DNA from: Streptomyces cyaneogriseus subsp. noncyanogenus
GTDB taxonomy: Bacteria > Actinomycetota > Actinomycetes > Streptomycetales > Streptomycetaceae
DNA length: 64,000 bases
Direction of reading: 5' to 3'
NCBI RefSeq assembly: GCF_000931445.1
Contig: NZ_CP010849.1
Location: 6,696,001-6,760,000 of the forward strand
Within the stretch, counting starts at the first letter, position 1; each line of letters opens with the position of its first letter. Made by a program: the position numbers and the translations under genes. Positions 43,942 to 52,843 of this stretch are shown in pieces. The notes under the pieces are model-generated. The model was not told the origin of the DNA and searched no databases. It saw only the letters and a list, made by a program, of their open reading frames with translations.

Positions 43942-44169
43942 ATGCCTCCCGGCTACGTCTCCGCCGCCGACGCCGCCTACTACGCGGGCGTCCCGGTCGG
44001 CACCATCTGGCGCTGGGCCTCCGAAGGGCGCATCGGCAAGACCGGCCGCGGTAAGACCGCGGGCTACTGCGTCTTCGACCTGCCGAAGGCCCGCCGCGAT
44101 GAGTGGACGCGCGAGCTGCTGGAGCCCGGCAAGCCGCCGCCCCTGCCCGACGGCGCCCGCGCCGCCTGA
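43942..44169 (+). CDS. MerR/HTH_17-type DNA-binding protein
   Basis: 75 residues, ATG at 43942 after GGGGAGG. VSAADAAYYAGVPVGTIWRWASEGRI is a helix-turn-helix of the MerR/excisionase kind, followed by a wing (GKTAGYCVFDL). It lies before the late genes and could be a late regulator or a second excisionase candidate. Confidence 0.65.
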   Translation: MPPGYVSAADAAYYAGVPVGTIWRWASEGRIGKTGRGKTAGYCVFDLPKARRDEWTRELLEPGKPPPLPDGARAA

Positions 44170-44250
44170 ACGTCCCGCCGCCCGGCCCCCGTCCCCGAGC
44201 GGCGGGACCCCGCTCTGCGCCACGCGGCGCCCGCACGCAAGGAGGCCGCC

Positions 44251-44484
44251 TTGTCGCTCACCGGGGAGCGCCCGCACTGGCCGTCAGACCGGCAGTCGCC
44301 CACGATGCGTACTCGCGTGCGGGATCGGACTCAGCTCTGGCGAGCCGTCGGCTGGTACGGCAGCTCCGGAGCTCTGTATGCGTGGGATGACAAGCCCAGC
44401 CACCAGGAAGGCAGCGACTTCAAGCCCGTCTGGGTGCTGGTCGCAGATGAACCGCTCGCAGAATCCGGCAGCCCGACTGAGTAG
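44251..44484 (+). CDS. Small phage protein with TTG start
   Basis: 77 residues. TTG at 44251 is accepted because AAGGAGG lies 6 nt upstream and no other start is as well placed. The sequence (VRDRTQLWRAVGWYGSSGALYAWDD) has a beta-rich feel. Function unknown. Confidence 0.5.
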   Translation: MSLTGERPHWPSDRQSPTMRTRVRDRTQLWRAVGWYGSSGALYAWDDKPSHQEGSDFKPVWVLVADEPLAESGSPTE

Positions 44485-44493
44485 AGGACGCCC

Positions 44494-44799
44494 ATGGCCC
44501 GCCTGCAGATCCTCGAACTCCCCGAAGGTATCGGTGATGACCGGCCGCCGTTCGTACTCGTCGTAGACCAGATGCCGAACGACGAACCCGGCTTCGAAGC
44601 GCTCCGCCGCGACCTCAACGACGGGAACCTCGCCGAACGCATCGGTGCCCGCGCCGTCCTCGTCTTCGAAGACACCATCGATATCCCCGCCAACGACGTT
44701 CCCATCAACCCCGACTCCGAGCAGTTCCGTGCGCTGACCCAGGACGAGATCCGCAAGGCGCAGGCCGAACTGGCACAACACCTCAACCACGATGCCTGA
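44494..44799 (+). CDS. Phage protein of unknown function
   Basis: 101 residues, ATG at 44494. LQILELPEGIGDDRPPFVLVVDQ is a common beta-strand opening in actinophage proteins of this position. Overlaps the next gene by 8 bp. Confidence 0.6.
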   Translation: MARLQILELPEGIGDDRPPFVLVVDQMPNDEPGFEALRRDLNDGNLAERIGARAVLVFEDTIDIPANDVPINPDSEQFRALTQDEIRKAQAELAQHLNHDA

Positions 44800-44995
44800 C
44801 GTGACGGTGAAGCTGTCCGACGGCGTCCGAGAGATCACCGTCGAGATCAACGGCAGCGACGACGACCCGCTCACCCGCGCCGAAGACGCCGCCATCCGGC
44901 TCTACAACGTCGTCACCAGCAGCCCGCCCGACCGGCGCGCCGGCTTCGGAGGATGGTCCGTCAACAGCGATACCGAACGCAGCGGAGAGGAGTAA
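44792..44995 (+). CDS. Small phage protein of unknown function
   Basis: 67 residues, ATG at 44792. A beta hairpin (VTVKLSDGVREITVEINGSDDDP) then one helix (LTRAEDAAIRLYNVV). It is 2 bp upstream of a related-looking small gene and may form a complex with it. Confidence 0.55.
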   Translation: MPDVTVKLSDGVREITVEINGSDDDPLTRAEDAAIRLYNVVTSSPPDRRAGFGGWSVNSDTERSGEE

Positions 44996-44997
44996 CG

Positions 44998-45225
44998 ATG
45001 AGCGAACTCCGAGGCGCAGACATCGAGATCATCGAGCGTCGCATCAACCCGGGCGACCGGAGCGGGTTCCTCGTCCCTAACGCCGTCCGCATCAACGGAA
45101 CCGAAGTCGCCATCCCCGAAGATGCGCGCATCCAGATCCACGAGATCACTCCTGAGGATGTCGTGACCGTCACCCTCACCATCTTCGCCAGCAGCGTCAC
45201 CATCCGGACGGAGACCTCGCCATGA
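44998..45225 (+). CDS. Small phage protein of unknown function
   Basis: 75 residues, ATG at 44998 with GGAGAGGAG upstream. It reads as a beta-rich domain (PNAVRINGTEVAIPEDARIQIHEI). Overlaps the HNH gene by ATGA. Confidence 0.55.
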   Translation: MSELRGADIEIIERRINPGDRSGFLVPNAVRINGTEVAIPEDARIQIHEITPEDVVTVTLTIFASSVTIRTETSP

Positions 45226-45518
45226 GCGGCGGCTGGAAGGGCAGCACGAGACGCCGACGCCTCCCCCCGAACTGGGCCAGCGAGATCCGGCCCGCCGCAC
45301 ACGCCCGCAACCCCGACCACATCTGCCACCTCTGCGGACAACCAGGCGGCGACTACCTAGACCACAAAACCCCCGGCGACGACCACAGCCTCGACAACCT
45401 CGACTGGGCCCACGACCGAGTCCCGCCCCACTGCCACCGATACAAGAGCAGCAGAGAGGGCAACTCCGCTCGGTCAGGACGACGACGACCACCCGAGTCG
45501 CACCCCGGGCTGAGGTGA
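45222..45518 (+). CDS. HNH endonuclease
   Basis: 98 residues. ICHLCGQPGG ... LDHKTPGDDHSLDNLDWAHDRVPPHCHRYKSSR carries the CxxC zinc pair and the HNH core (His, Asn/Asp, His). A short single-domain HNH protein like this is common in phages and may nick DNA or help terminase action. A second, larger HNH gene lies 530 bp downstream. Confidence 0.8.
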   Translation: MSGGWKGSTRRRRLPPNWASEIRPAAHARNPDHICHLCGQPGGDYLDHKTPGDDHSLDNLDWAHDRVPPHCHRYKSSREGNSARSGRRRPPESHPGLR

Positions 45519-45521
45519 GCA

Positions 45522-45722
45522 GTGGCCGCCTACCTCATAGTGCATCCCAGGGACCAGCAGAAGGACGACGTACACCTCGAAGACCCTGCCCTAACCCTTG
45601 CGTTCGAAGGCGGATGGGCTGTCTTTCGTGACGGTGAAGGCGTTTGCTTCGCCGTCCCGTGCGGGCAAGGAGCGTCCATCCAGCGGGTAGACGTAGAGCA
45701 GCCCGCGCCGCAAGAGGAGTGA
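45522..45722 (+). CDS. Small phage protein of unknown function
   Basis: 66 residues, GTG at 45522 (TGAGGTGAGCA upstream). Beta-rich (AYLIVHPRDQQ, LALTFEGGWAVF-like). Not recognised. Confidence 0.5.
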   Translation: MAAYLIVHPRDQQKDDVHLEDPALTLAFEGGWAVFRDGEGVCFAVPCGQGASIQRVDVEQPAPQEE

Positions 45723-45728
45723 TCCGCT

Positions 45729-45953
45729 GTGGCAAGGAATAGGGGCGGCAGTGCTGCCACGCTGAAGCGGTACTGGGGCCAAGGGCGAGGCGCGGCAAAG
45801 ATCCGCTGGAACACCCCAGGCGACTACACCAGGTGCACGAGGCAGCTGCACAAGTACCTCGGCGCCCGAGCGAAAGGGTACTGCGCTCGCCTGCACCGCG
45901 AACGAACCGGCATCTGGCCAGGCGACCGGCGCAATGTAGGCCGGCGCCGCTGA
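45729..45953 (+). CDS. Small basic phage protein
   Basis: 74 residues, GTG at 45729. Very basic, with TLKRYWGQGRGAAKIRWNTPGDYTRCTRQLHKYLG, a segment common to small actinobacterial phage proteins encoded before the terminase. Probably binds nucleic acid. Confidence 0.6.
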   Translation: MARNRGGSAATLKRYWGQGRGAAKIRWNTPGDYTRCTRQLHKYLGARAKGYCARLHRERTGIWPGDRRNVGRRR

Positions 45954-45989
45954 AGGACCATGCTGTCAGTGGCAGTTGAGAAGATAGAA

Positions 45990-46019
45990 CCCCGGCGAGT
46001 GCTACCAACACTCCCGGGG
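45990..46019 (+). terminator. Bulged hairpin before the second HNH gene
   Basis: CCCCGG-C-GAGTG pairs with CACTC-CCGGGG across a 7-nt loop with a single bulged C. It lies in the 96-bp gap ahead of the HNH gene and may end early transcripts. Confidence 0.5.
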
Positions 46020-46049
46020 CTACGGCCGATCTGACGGAAGCAGACCGAC

Positions 46050-46772
46050 ATGACTGAGGCTACACGCCCCGCCTTCATCAACTGCGCTCACTGCGGAGCC
46101 GAGAAGAAGGTCGGCCGCAGTGGGCCGCTACCTACCTACTGCTCAGCATCCTGTCGCGCCGCGCTCGGATATCAACGCAGCAGGAGCGACGGACGGTACG
46201 CAGCCGCCCTACTCGCTAAGCGGCAGGAGACTGCTGAGCGGCAGGCGGCGAGCGCGCGGTCGTGCCCGTACTGCGGTACAGCAATGACGCACCCAAGGCG
46301 CGTGCAGTGCGGGAGCACCGAGTGCCAGAGGCGCTACTGCGCCGACCGTATGCGCGAGTGGAACCAGGCATACAAGGAACGCACAGGCGAGTGGTATCAC
46401 CGTCTCTACGCGGAACAGCAGCGGGCATACAGCAAGCGTCGCTACCAGGAGACACCGCACTGGAGGATCCGATACCCAGAGGCTGGCGCTCGCGTTGACG
46501 CACGCAGGCGAATGAGGATCGAGCTGGCCAACCAGGCGGAGCCCATCGTGCCGGCCGACGTGCATGCCAGGGACCGATGGACATGCCAGCTGTGCGGTGG
46601 ACCCATTGACCCTGAGGTCGCATGGCCAGACCCGAAGAGCGCATCAGTGGACCACATCATTCCGCTCGCGCTCGGCGGAGCGCACAGCATAGCCAACGTG
46701 CAGAGCGCACATCTGGGCTGCAACAGCGGCAAGCGTGACCGACTCTTCCAGGCCGAGCCGATCAGACCCTGA
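46050..46772 (+). CDS. HNH endonuclease with N-terminal zinc fingers, encoded beside the terminase
   Basis: 240 residues. Two N-terminal Cys sets (CAHCGAEKK ... CSASC and CPYCGTAM ... CQRRYC), a helical basic linker, then the HNH domain TCQLCGGPIDP ... SVDHIIPLALGGAHSIANVQSAHLGCNSGKRDR. In HK97-type phages an HNH protein next to terminase is needed for cos cleavage, so this one may act in packaging. Codon use is less GC-biased than the neighbours, hinting at separate acquisition. Confidence 0.8.
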   Translation: MTEATRPAFINCAHCGAEKKVGRSGPLPTYCSASCRAALGYQRSRSDGRYAAALLAKRQETAERQAASARSCPYCGTAMTHPRRVQCGSTECQRRYCADRMREWNQAYKERTGEWYHRLYAEQQRAYSKRRYQETPHWRIRYPEAGARVDARRRMRIELANQAEPIVPADVHARDRWTCQLCGGPIDPEVAWPDPKSASVDHIIPLALGGAHSIANVQSAHLGCNSGKRDRLFQAEPIRP

Positions 46773-46873
46773 TGATCACCCGGGGAGGGCCCCGCCCCCC
46801 GGCGATCTTCAGCTATCGGGCCGTATTGCCGTTGTCCTTCTGTACGGGTCTGGGATTCTGGGAGGTGGTCTGA
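46773..46873. promoter_or_regulatory. Gap between HNH and small terminase genes; candidate late promoter/cos region
   Basis: 101 bp. A GC hairpin (CCGGGG ... CCCCGG, about 46781-46803) is followed by AT-richer sequence (TTGCCGTTGTCC, 46826-46837). This is where cos or pac sites and late promoters are found in phages with this gene order. Neither is proven. Confidence 0.35.
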
Positions 46874-47362
46874 ATGGCAGGCGCCGGGCCGGCTCCGAAG
46901 GACCCCTCCCGCCGGGCGCGCCGGAACAAGGAGGCGCAGCCGCAGACGATCCTCCGCTTCGAGCGGGCCGAGGCTCCCGAGCTGCCGGACTTCCGGATCG
47001 AGAAGGACGGCGAGCTGGTCGAGTTCGTCTGGCCGGAGCGCACGCGTGAGTGGTGGCAGATGTGGGTGGACTCCCCGCAGGCGGAGCACTTCGGCTCTAC
47101 GGACTGGGACTTCCTGCTCGACACGGCGCTCATTCACGCGCGGTTCTGGCGGGGCGACATGTCGGTGGCGGCCGAGCTGCGCCTGAGGGTGGCCAAGCAC
47201 GGAGCCACGATGGAGGACCGGGCCCGGCTGCGGATGGCTTTCGCCGAGGCTGACGATGCGGATGGCGGCAAGGGGTCGTCAGGCACGGAGACGGCGAAAG
47301 CCCGGTACGCGAAGCTGCGAGTGGTCAAGCCCGGCGAGGAGGGCAAGCCGTCTGGGGGGTGA
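46874..47362 (+). CDS. Terminase small subunit
   Basis: 162 residues, ATG at 46874. Basic N-terminus (PSRRARRNKEAQPQTI), a central WWQMWVDSPQAEHFGSTDWDFLLDTALI segment typical of actinophage small terminases, and helical C-terminal parts for oligomerisation. It recognises phage DNA and feeds it to the large subunit encoded 4 bp downstream. Confidence 0.8.
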   Translation: MAGAGPAPKDPSRRARRNKEAQPQTILRFERAEAPELPDFRIEKDGELVEFVWPERTREWWQMWVDSPQAEHFGSTDWDFLLDTALIHARFWRGDMSVAAELRLRVAKHGATMEDRARLRMAFAEADDADGGKGSSGTETAKARYAKLRVVKPGEEGKPSGG

Positions 47363-47366
47363 TCCG

Positions 47367-49040
47367 ATGCCATGGCGCGGGCCTACCTATCCCGGCGAGG
47401 TGCCGACTCTCGGCTATCAGGTGCTGGGCTGGATCGCCGACCATTTGATCGTTCCGGATGGTCCGGCGGCTGGTGAGCCGCTGGAGTTCACCGACGAGCA
47501 GGCGATGTTCGTCCTGCAGCTGTACGCGATCGACCCTCACTTCGAGGGCCCGGCGATCGGGGGGCGCGCTCTGCGGAACGGCCGCAAGATCCGCCGAGCA
47601 GTCCTGTCCCGCCCGAAGGGCTGGGGGAAGTCACCCTTGGTGGCGGCCCTGTGTCTGGCTGAGGCACTGGCGGACGTCGTGCCGGACGGCTGGGACGCGA
47701 ACGGTGAACCCGTGGGGCGCCCCTGGACCTCTCTGGGCTTCAAGGCGAAGGTGCAGATCGTTGCCGTGTCGGAGGACCAGACGGCGAACACCTGGGATCC
47801 GCTCCTGGAGATGGCGCGAGGCGGCCCGGTCCTTGACGCCTATGACATCGAGCCGATGGAGACGTTCGTCAACGTGCCCCGTGGGCGGATCGAGTTCGTG
47901 ACGAGCTCGGGCACCAGTCGTGAGGGGTTCCGGCCGGTGTTCTCGGCGATGGACCAGACGGAGTCGTGGATCCCCTCCAACGGCGGTCGGAAGCTGGCTG
48001 CGACGATCCGTCGAAACCTGGGCAAGGTGAACGGCTGCTCTGTCGAGACGCCGAACGCCTTCATCCCGGGCGAGGAGTCCGTAGCGGAGAGGTCGTTCGA
48101 GGCGTGGAAGAAGCAGCAGGAAGGCAAGCTGAAGCTCGACGAGGGCCTCCTCTTCGACCACCGTGAGGCGCCGGCCGAGACGGACCCGGCCGACGAGAGG
48201 TCGCTCCTGGACGGGCTGGCGGCGGCCTACGGCGACTCGGCGGACCGCAACGGCGGCTGGGTGAACCTTCGCCGCCTGCTGGCGGAGTACTGGGACCCGG
48301 ATACGGACCCGCAGGACGCCCGCCGCTACTACCTGAACCAGGTCACGCACGCCACGGACAGCTGGATCAGTCAGCCAGAGTGGGCGGCCATGGCGGCGCC
48401 GGAGAAGGTCGTCGCGGACCGGGACGAGATCGTGCTCGGCTTCGACGGTTCTCGTCGCCGGTCGCGTGGGGTGACAGATGCGACGGCGTTGGTCGGCTGC
48501 CGGGTCTCGGACGGGCATCTGTTCCTGCTGGGCTGCTGGGAGCAGCCGGACGGCCCTTTCGGTGTGGACTGGCAGGTGCCCACTGTCGAGGTGCTGGCCG
48601 CGGTGGAGGACGCCTTCCGCAACTACCGGGTGGTCGGGATGTACGCCGACCCGGCGAAGTGGGAGTCGCACATCGCCGGCTGGGAGGCGAAACACGGGCG
48701 TCGGCTGAGGGTGAAGTCGTCGATGCAGCATCCGATTGAGTGGTGGATGACGGGCGGTCGGGCGGTGCAGATTGTCCGCGCGCTGGAGAAGTTCCGGTCG
48801 TCGGTGGTGGACGGCGAGTTGACGCACGACGGGTCGAGCGTGCTGACGAGGCACATTCTCAATGCCCGGCGGCGGGAGTCGAGGTCGGGCATTCAGATCG
48901 CCAAGGAGCATCCGGAGTCCCCGCGCAAGATCGATGCTGCGGTGGCCGCCGTGCTGGCGTGGCAGTGCCGTGTGGACGCCGTGGCCAAGGGGCTCGGTAA
49001 GAAGAAGGCGCGAGCCGGGAGGGTGGTGGTGCTGCGATGA
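47367..49040 (+). CDS. Terminase large subunit
   Basis: 557 residues from the ATG at 47367 (GATCC gap; a longer open frame overlaps the small subunit). The ATPase domain has a Walker A variant SRPKGWGKS at 81-89 and a Q-motif region before it. The RNase H-like nuclease starts LGFDGSRRRSRGVTDATAL at about 355. It cuts concatemers and pumps DNA into the prohead. Overlaps the portal gene by ATGA. Confidence 0.92.
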   Translation: MPWRGPTYPGEVPTLGYQVLGWIADHLIVPDGPAAGEPLEFTDEQAMFVLQLYAIDPHFEGPAIGGRALRNGRKIRRAVLSRPKGWGKSPLVAALCLAEALADVVPDGWDANGEPVGRPWTSLGFKAKVQIVAVSEDQTANTWDPLLEMARGGPVLDAYDIEPMETFVNVPRGRIEFVTSSGTSREGFRPVFSAMDQTESWIPSNGGRKLAATIRRNLGKVNGCSVETPNAFIPGEESVAERSFEAWKKQQEGKLKLDEGLLFDHREAPAETDPADERSLLDGLAAAYGDSADRNGGWVNLRRLLAEYWDPDTDPQDARRYYLNQVTHATDSWISQPEWAAMAAPEKVVADRDEIVLGFDGSRRRSRGVTDATALVGCRVSDGHLFLLGCWEQPDGPFGVDWQVPTVEVLAAVEDAFRNYRVVGMYADPAKWESHIAGWEAKHGRRLRVKSSMQHPIEWWMTGGRAVQIVRALEKFRSSVVDGELTHDGSSVLTRHILNARRRESRSGIQIAKEHPESPRKIDAAVAAVLAWQCRVDAVAKGLGKKKARAGRVVVLR

Positions 49041-50464
49041 CCGCGATCATCCCTGAGCTGCCGTTGTTGACGCTGTCGCCGGACGAGCTGGATCTGCTGG
49101 GGGCTCTGCGGACGGACCTGCTGGGCTGCCGGATGCGATTGGAGCTGCTGGACGCGTATTTCAACGGCGAGCAGCTGATCCGGGACCTGGGCATCTCGAT
49201 TCCGCCGCAGTTGAAGGGCCTGCATACGGTGATCGGCTGGCCGCGGATCGGTGTGGAGGCCCTGGAGCAGCGCCTGGACCTGGAGGCGTTCCGGTGGGCG
49301 GACGGGGCCGACGCCAGCGATCTGGAGGAGATCGCCGAGGCGAACGACCTTTTCGACGAGGCGAGTCTGGCGCATCTGGACGCGCTGACGTATGGCCGCG
49401 AGTACGTGACTGTGGGCTCTGGCGAGGCGGATCTTCCGCTGATCACGTTCGAGTCGCCGCTGGACATGACGATCTCCTGGGACGCGCGGCTGCGGGTTGC
49501 GAAGGCGGCCTTGCGGCTGTCGGCGGAGGACGGGGCGCAGTTGGCGACGCTCTACCTGCCGGACCAGACCGTGTATGCGGTGCAAGCGGGCGCGGGCTGG
49601 GAGGTCTACGACCGGGACCTGCACAACCTGGGCGTCGTTCCGGTCGTCAGGATGGCGAACCGGCAGCGGACCGCGGACCGGGTGGGCCGCTCGGAGATCA
49701 CGCCCGAGGTCATGTCGATCACGGATGCGGCGTGCCGCAGGCTGATGGGTATTGAGGTTGGGGCGGAGTTCTTCCAAGCGCCGCAGCGGTACATCCTGGG
49801 TGTGTCGGAGGGCGCCTTCCAGGACGCCGAGGGCAACGCGAAGTCGGCCTGGGAGACGTACATCGGCCGCGTGCTGGCGCTGGAGCGGGACGAGGACGGT
49901 CAGGTCCCGACCGTCGGGCAGTTCGCTGCTCATGACCCGTCCGGCCAAACGAAGATCATCGACCTGTACGCCCGGATCATGTCGTCGCAGATTTCGGTGC
50001 CGCCGCACATGCTGGGCTACACCAGCGACAATCCGGCGAGCGCGGACGCGATCCGCTCGGCCGAGGGCGCGCTGGTGAAGAAGGCGGAGCGGCGCATCAG
50101 GCGGTTCAGCGCGACGCACCGCGGCTACATGAGGCTGGCGCTGTGGTTCCGGGACGGTGAGCCGCCGGACAAGTCGCGCCGGATCGAGTGCGTGTGGCGG
50201 AACCCGGCGACGCCGACGATCGCCGCGCAGACGGATGCGGCGGTGAAGATGGCGCAGGCCGGGATCCTGCCCGCCGACGGGGACGTGGTGCTGGAGATGG
50301 CCGGCCTGTCGGAGGATCAGCGGCGCCGGGTGGCAGCTGAGCGGCGGAGGAGCGCGGGCGCGGCGGCGAGCGGCCAGCTGATGGAGCGGCTGGCGCAGCT
50401 CGGTGACCAGTCGGCGCCGCTGCCGCCGGCCGCGGAGGTGACCGGTGGCGGCGGCGGTCTCTGA
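49037..50464 (+). CDS. Portal protein (SPP1 gp6-like)
   Basis: 475 residues. ELLDAYFNGEQLIRDLGISIPPQL and FESPLDMTISWDARLRVAKAALR match phage portals of the SPP1 Gp6 family; the C-terminal helices (LSEDQRRRVAAERRRS) end in a Gly-rich tail. Twelve copies form the DNA entry ring. It overlaps the next gene by 20 bp. Confidence 0.88.
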   Translation: MTAIIPELPLLTLSPDELDLLGALRTDLLGCRMRLELLDAYFNGEQLIRDLGISIPPQLKGLHTVIGWPRIGVEALEQRLDLEAFRWADGADASDLEEIAEANDLFDEASLAHLDALTYGREYVTVGSGEADLPLITFESPLDMTISWDARLRVAKAALRLSAEDGAQLATLYLPDQTVYAVQAGAGWEVYDRDLHNLGVVPVVRMANRQRTADRVGRSEITPEVMSITDAACRRLMGIEVGAEFFQAPQRYILGVSEGAFQDAEGNAKSAWETYIGRVLALERDEDGQVPTVGQFAAHDPSGQTKIIDLYARIMSSQISVPPHMLGYTSDNPASADAIRSAEGALVKKAERRIRRFSATHRGYMRLALWFRDGEPPDKSRRIECVWRNPATPTIAAQTDAAVKMAQAGILPADGDVVLEMAGLSEDQRRRVAAERRRSAGAAASGQLMERLAQLGDQSAPLPPAAEVTGGGGGL

Positions 50465-51221
50465 CCGCGGGGAGGCGGCCGGCCGGTACCGGGCAGCTCA
50501 GGTCGGCCTGTCGCGCCTGCTGGTGCGGGATGTGCGCGGCCTGCGCCGGCTGATCCTTCCGCAGCGGCTGCGGGAGTCGGTGCCGGACTGGCTGGCGGCG
50601 ATGAACGCGGTCGTCCAGCAGTACGCGCGCACGTCGGCCACGCTGGCGGCCGAGTTCTACGACGCGCAGCGGACCGCGGCCGGCGTGGTGGGGGCGCCGT
50701 TCACGGTGCCGCTCGCCGATCCGCCGCCGCGCGAGCAGGTGGACGAGTCGCTGCGGTGGGCGACGAAGGATCTGTGGCCGCGGCCGGCTGAGGAGGCCAC
50801 TCCGGCGCAGCTGCAGCCGATGGAAGTCCGCCTGGTACAGGCGGAGAAGAAGGCGCAGGGCGTCGCGCAGAAGCTCGTCACCGACACTGGGCGGAGCACC
50901 GTGCAGGGTGCGGTGCGGCAGGACCGGCAGGCCACCGCGTGGGCCCGGGCGGCTGCGCTCGGCGCGTGCGCGTTCTGCAAGCTCCTCGCCTCCCGCGGCG
51001 CGGTGTACAAGCAGGACACGGCCGACTTCCGGGCGCACGACAACTGCCACTGCGGCGTGATCCCGGTGTTCAAGGGGCAGCGGTTCGAGCTGTCTCCGCA
51101 GGCCCGCGAGTGGGAGCGGATCTACCGCGAGTACGCGGCGCCCTACCCGGAGGACCAGCTCAGGCGGTTCCGCCTGGCGCTCGCCGAGCACGACAGCAAC
51201 CCGCTGCCGGGCTCGAACTGA
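50445..51221 (+). CDS. MuF-like minor head protein
   Basis: 258 residues, GTG at 50445. ACAFCKLLASRGAVYKQ and AHDNCHCGVIPVF are the Cys/His signature of MuF-type head morphogenesis proteins in actinophages. It probably binds the portal and is packed inside the head. Some members carry toxin or maturation domains, but none is seen here. Confidence 0.8.
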   Translation: MAAAVSDRGEAAGRYRAAQVGLSRLLVRDVRGLRRLILPQRLRESVPDWLAAMNAVVQQYARTSATLAAEFYDAQRTAAGVVGAPFTVPLADPPPREQVDESLRWATKDLWPRPAEEATPAQLQPMEVRLVQAEKKAQGVAQKLVTDTGRSTVQGAVRQDRQATAWARAAALGACAFCKLLASRGAVYKQDTADFRAHDNCHCGVIPVFKGQRFELSPQAREWERIYREYAAPYPEDQLRRFRLALAEHDSNPLPGSN

Positions 51222-51282
51222 CCGACCAACCCTACCGGCCGTCCTGGTGGCGGCCTTCTCAGCCCCTGGAGGGCGACTCACC

Positions 51283-51876
51283 ATGCCCGAGAACGAGGAG
51301 ACGACCGAGCAGGTCGCGACGGAGACGCAGCAGCCGGAGGCCGCCCCGGAGGCGGAGCAGGCGACGACGGACCCGTGGGCCGATCCCGACGCCGCGCGCA
51401 AGGAGATCGAGAAGCTGCGCCGGGAGGCGGCCAAGTACCGCACGAAGGCCGGCGAACTCGAGCCACTCGCCCGGAAGGCGCGGGAGCTGGAAGACGCGCA
51501 GAAGACCGAGCAGGAGCGGCTCGCCGAGCAGCTCCGCGCGGCTCAGGAGAAGGCCCAGGCGGTGCAGCAGCGCGCGGTGCGCGCGGAGGTGCGGGCCCTG
51601 GCAGCGGCCGAGTTCGCCGATCCGGACGACGCGCACGCCTTTCTCGACCTGACCGCCTACGTCGACGGCGAAGGCGACATCGACACGGTGGCGATCCAGC
51701 GGGACCTGAAGGATCTGCTGAAGCGGAAGCCGCACCTGGGCAAGCCGGCCGACAACTCGCCTCGTTCGCCCCGCCCGGACCGCACGCAGGGCTCCTCGGG
51801 CAACGGCAACCGTTCATCTTCCGATCCCGGCGTGATCTTCGCGGGGATCATGGACCAGGCCCTGAAGGGCCGCTGA
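51283..51876 (+). CDS. Capsid scaffolding protein
   Basis: 197 residues, ATG at 51283. An acidic Glu/Gln/Ala-rich N-terminus, a long coiled coil (about 45-110) and a C-terminal basic-Ser tail before the capsid gene are the usual scaffold features. No protease gene is seen, so the scaffold may leave without cleavage or be cut by a host enzyme. Confidence 0.8.
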   Translation: MPENEETTEQVATETQQPEAAPEAEQATTDPWADPDAARKEIEKLRREAAKYRTKAGELEPLARKARELEDAQKTEQERLAEQLRAAQEKAQAVQQRAVRAEVRALAAAEFADPDDAHAFLDLTAYVDGEGDIDTVAIQRDLKDLLKRKPHLGKPADNSPRSPRPDRTQGSSGNGNRSSSDPGVIFAGIMDQALKGR

Positions 51877-51889
51877 GAGGAAGCCCTCC

Positions 51890-52843
51890 ATGGCAACCAA
51901 CCCGATCAAGCTGTCGGACGTCGACGCGACGTTCCTCCCGCCCCAGCTCACGGGGCCCATCTTCGAGAAGTCGGTCGAGCAGTCCGCGGTCATGTCGCTG
52001 GCCCGCCGGGTGCCGCTCTCCATGAGCGCCAACACGGCCGTGCCGGTGCCTCTGGACGTGCCGACCGCGGACTGGGTCGAGCAGGCCGGCCGTAAGCCGC
52101 TGGGCACGGGCGGCGTCGACATCAAGCAGATGACCGGCAAGAAGATCGCCGTTCTCATCCCGGTCGCGATGGAGGTCGTGCAGTCCAACGCTGCCGGTCT
52201 GTGGACGCAGCTGCAGAACGACCTGCCCACCGCGTTCTCCCGGGCGTTCGACCGGGCGGCGATCCACGGCCGCACGATGAAGGGCGCGGTCGGCCCCTTC
52301 CCGGACTACCTCGCCCAGACGACGAAGTCCGTCTCGCTGGGCACGACCACGCAGGCGAATGGCGGCATCTGGGGCGACTTCGTCACCGGCATGGGTGAGA
52401 TCGTCGACGACGACTGGGACTACACCGGCACGGTCGCCGACCACCGCCTGAAGACGCGTCTGCTCGGGGCGACGGACACGACGGGACGGCCGATCCTCGT
52501 CGACACCACCCAGCCGGGCACTGGTGCGGCGCTGGCGGGCACCCTGGTGGGCGAGCCGATCGCCTACTCCCGCTCGGTGTCCGGGAAGCTGCGCCGCCAG
52601 TCGGGCACCGTGGACTCGGGTCTGCGGGCGATCGGCGGCGACTGGTCGCAGACCGCCTACGGCGTCGGCATGGACATCACCGTGCGGATCTCCAAGGAGG
52701 CCACCTACATCGACGAGGAGGGCGGTGTCCACTCCGCGTTCCAGGAGAACCTGGTGCTGCTCCTCGCGGAGGCGTACTACGGCTTCGTGCTGGGCGACGC
52801 TGAGGCATTCGTCAAGTTCACCGGCACGCCGTCGGGGTCCTGA
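51890..52843 (+). CDS. Major capsid protein, HK97 fold
   Basis: 317 residues, ATG at 51890. KLSDVDATFLPPQLTGPIFEKSVEQSAVMSLARRVPLS is the N-arm and E-loop opening of phage_capsid family members, and TGKKIAVLIPVAMEVVQSN, AFDRAAIHG and the C-terminal EAYYGFVLGDAEAFVKF fit the P- and A-domains. It forms the icosahedral shell. The next start overlaps the stop by one base (TGATG). Confidence 0.9.
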   Translation: MATNPIKLSDVDATFLPPQLTGPIFEKSVEQSAVMSLARRVPLSMSANTAVPVPLDVPTADWVEQAGRKPLGTGGVDIKQMTGKKIAVLIPVAMEVVQSNAAGLWTQLQNDLPTAFSRAFDRAAIHGRTMKGAVGPFPDYLAQTTKSVSLGTTTQANGGIWGDFVTGMGEIVDDDWDYTGTVADHRLKTRLLGATDTTGRPILVDTTQPGTGAALAGTLVGEPIAYSRSVSGKLRRQSGTVDSGLRAIGGDWSQTAYGVGMDITVRISKEATYIDEEGGVHSAFQENLVLLLAEAYYGFVLGDAEAFVKFTGTPSGS

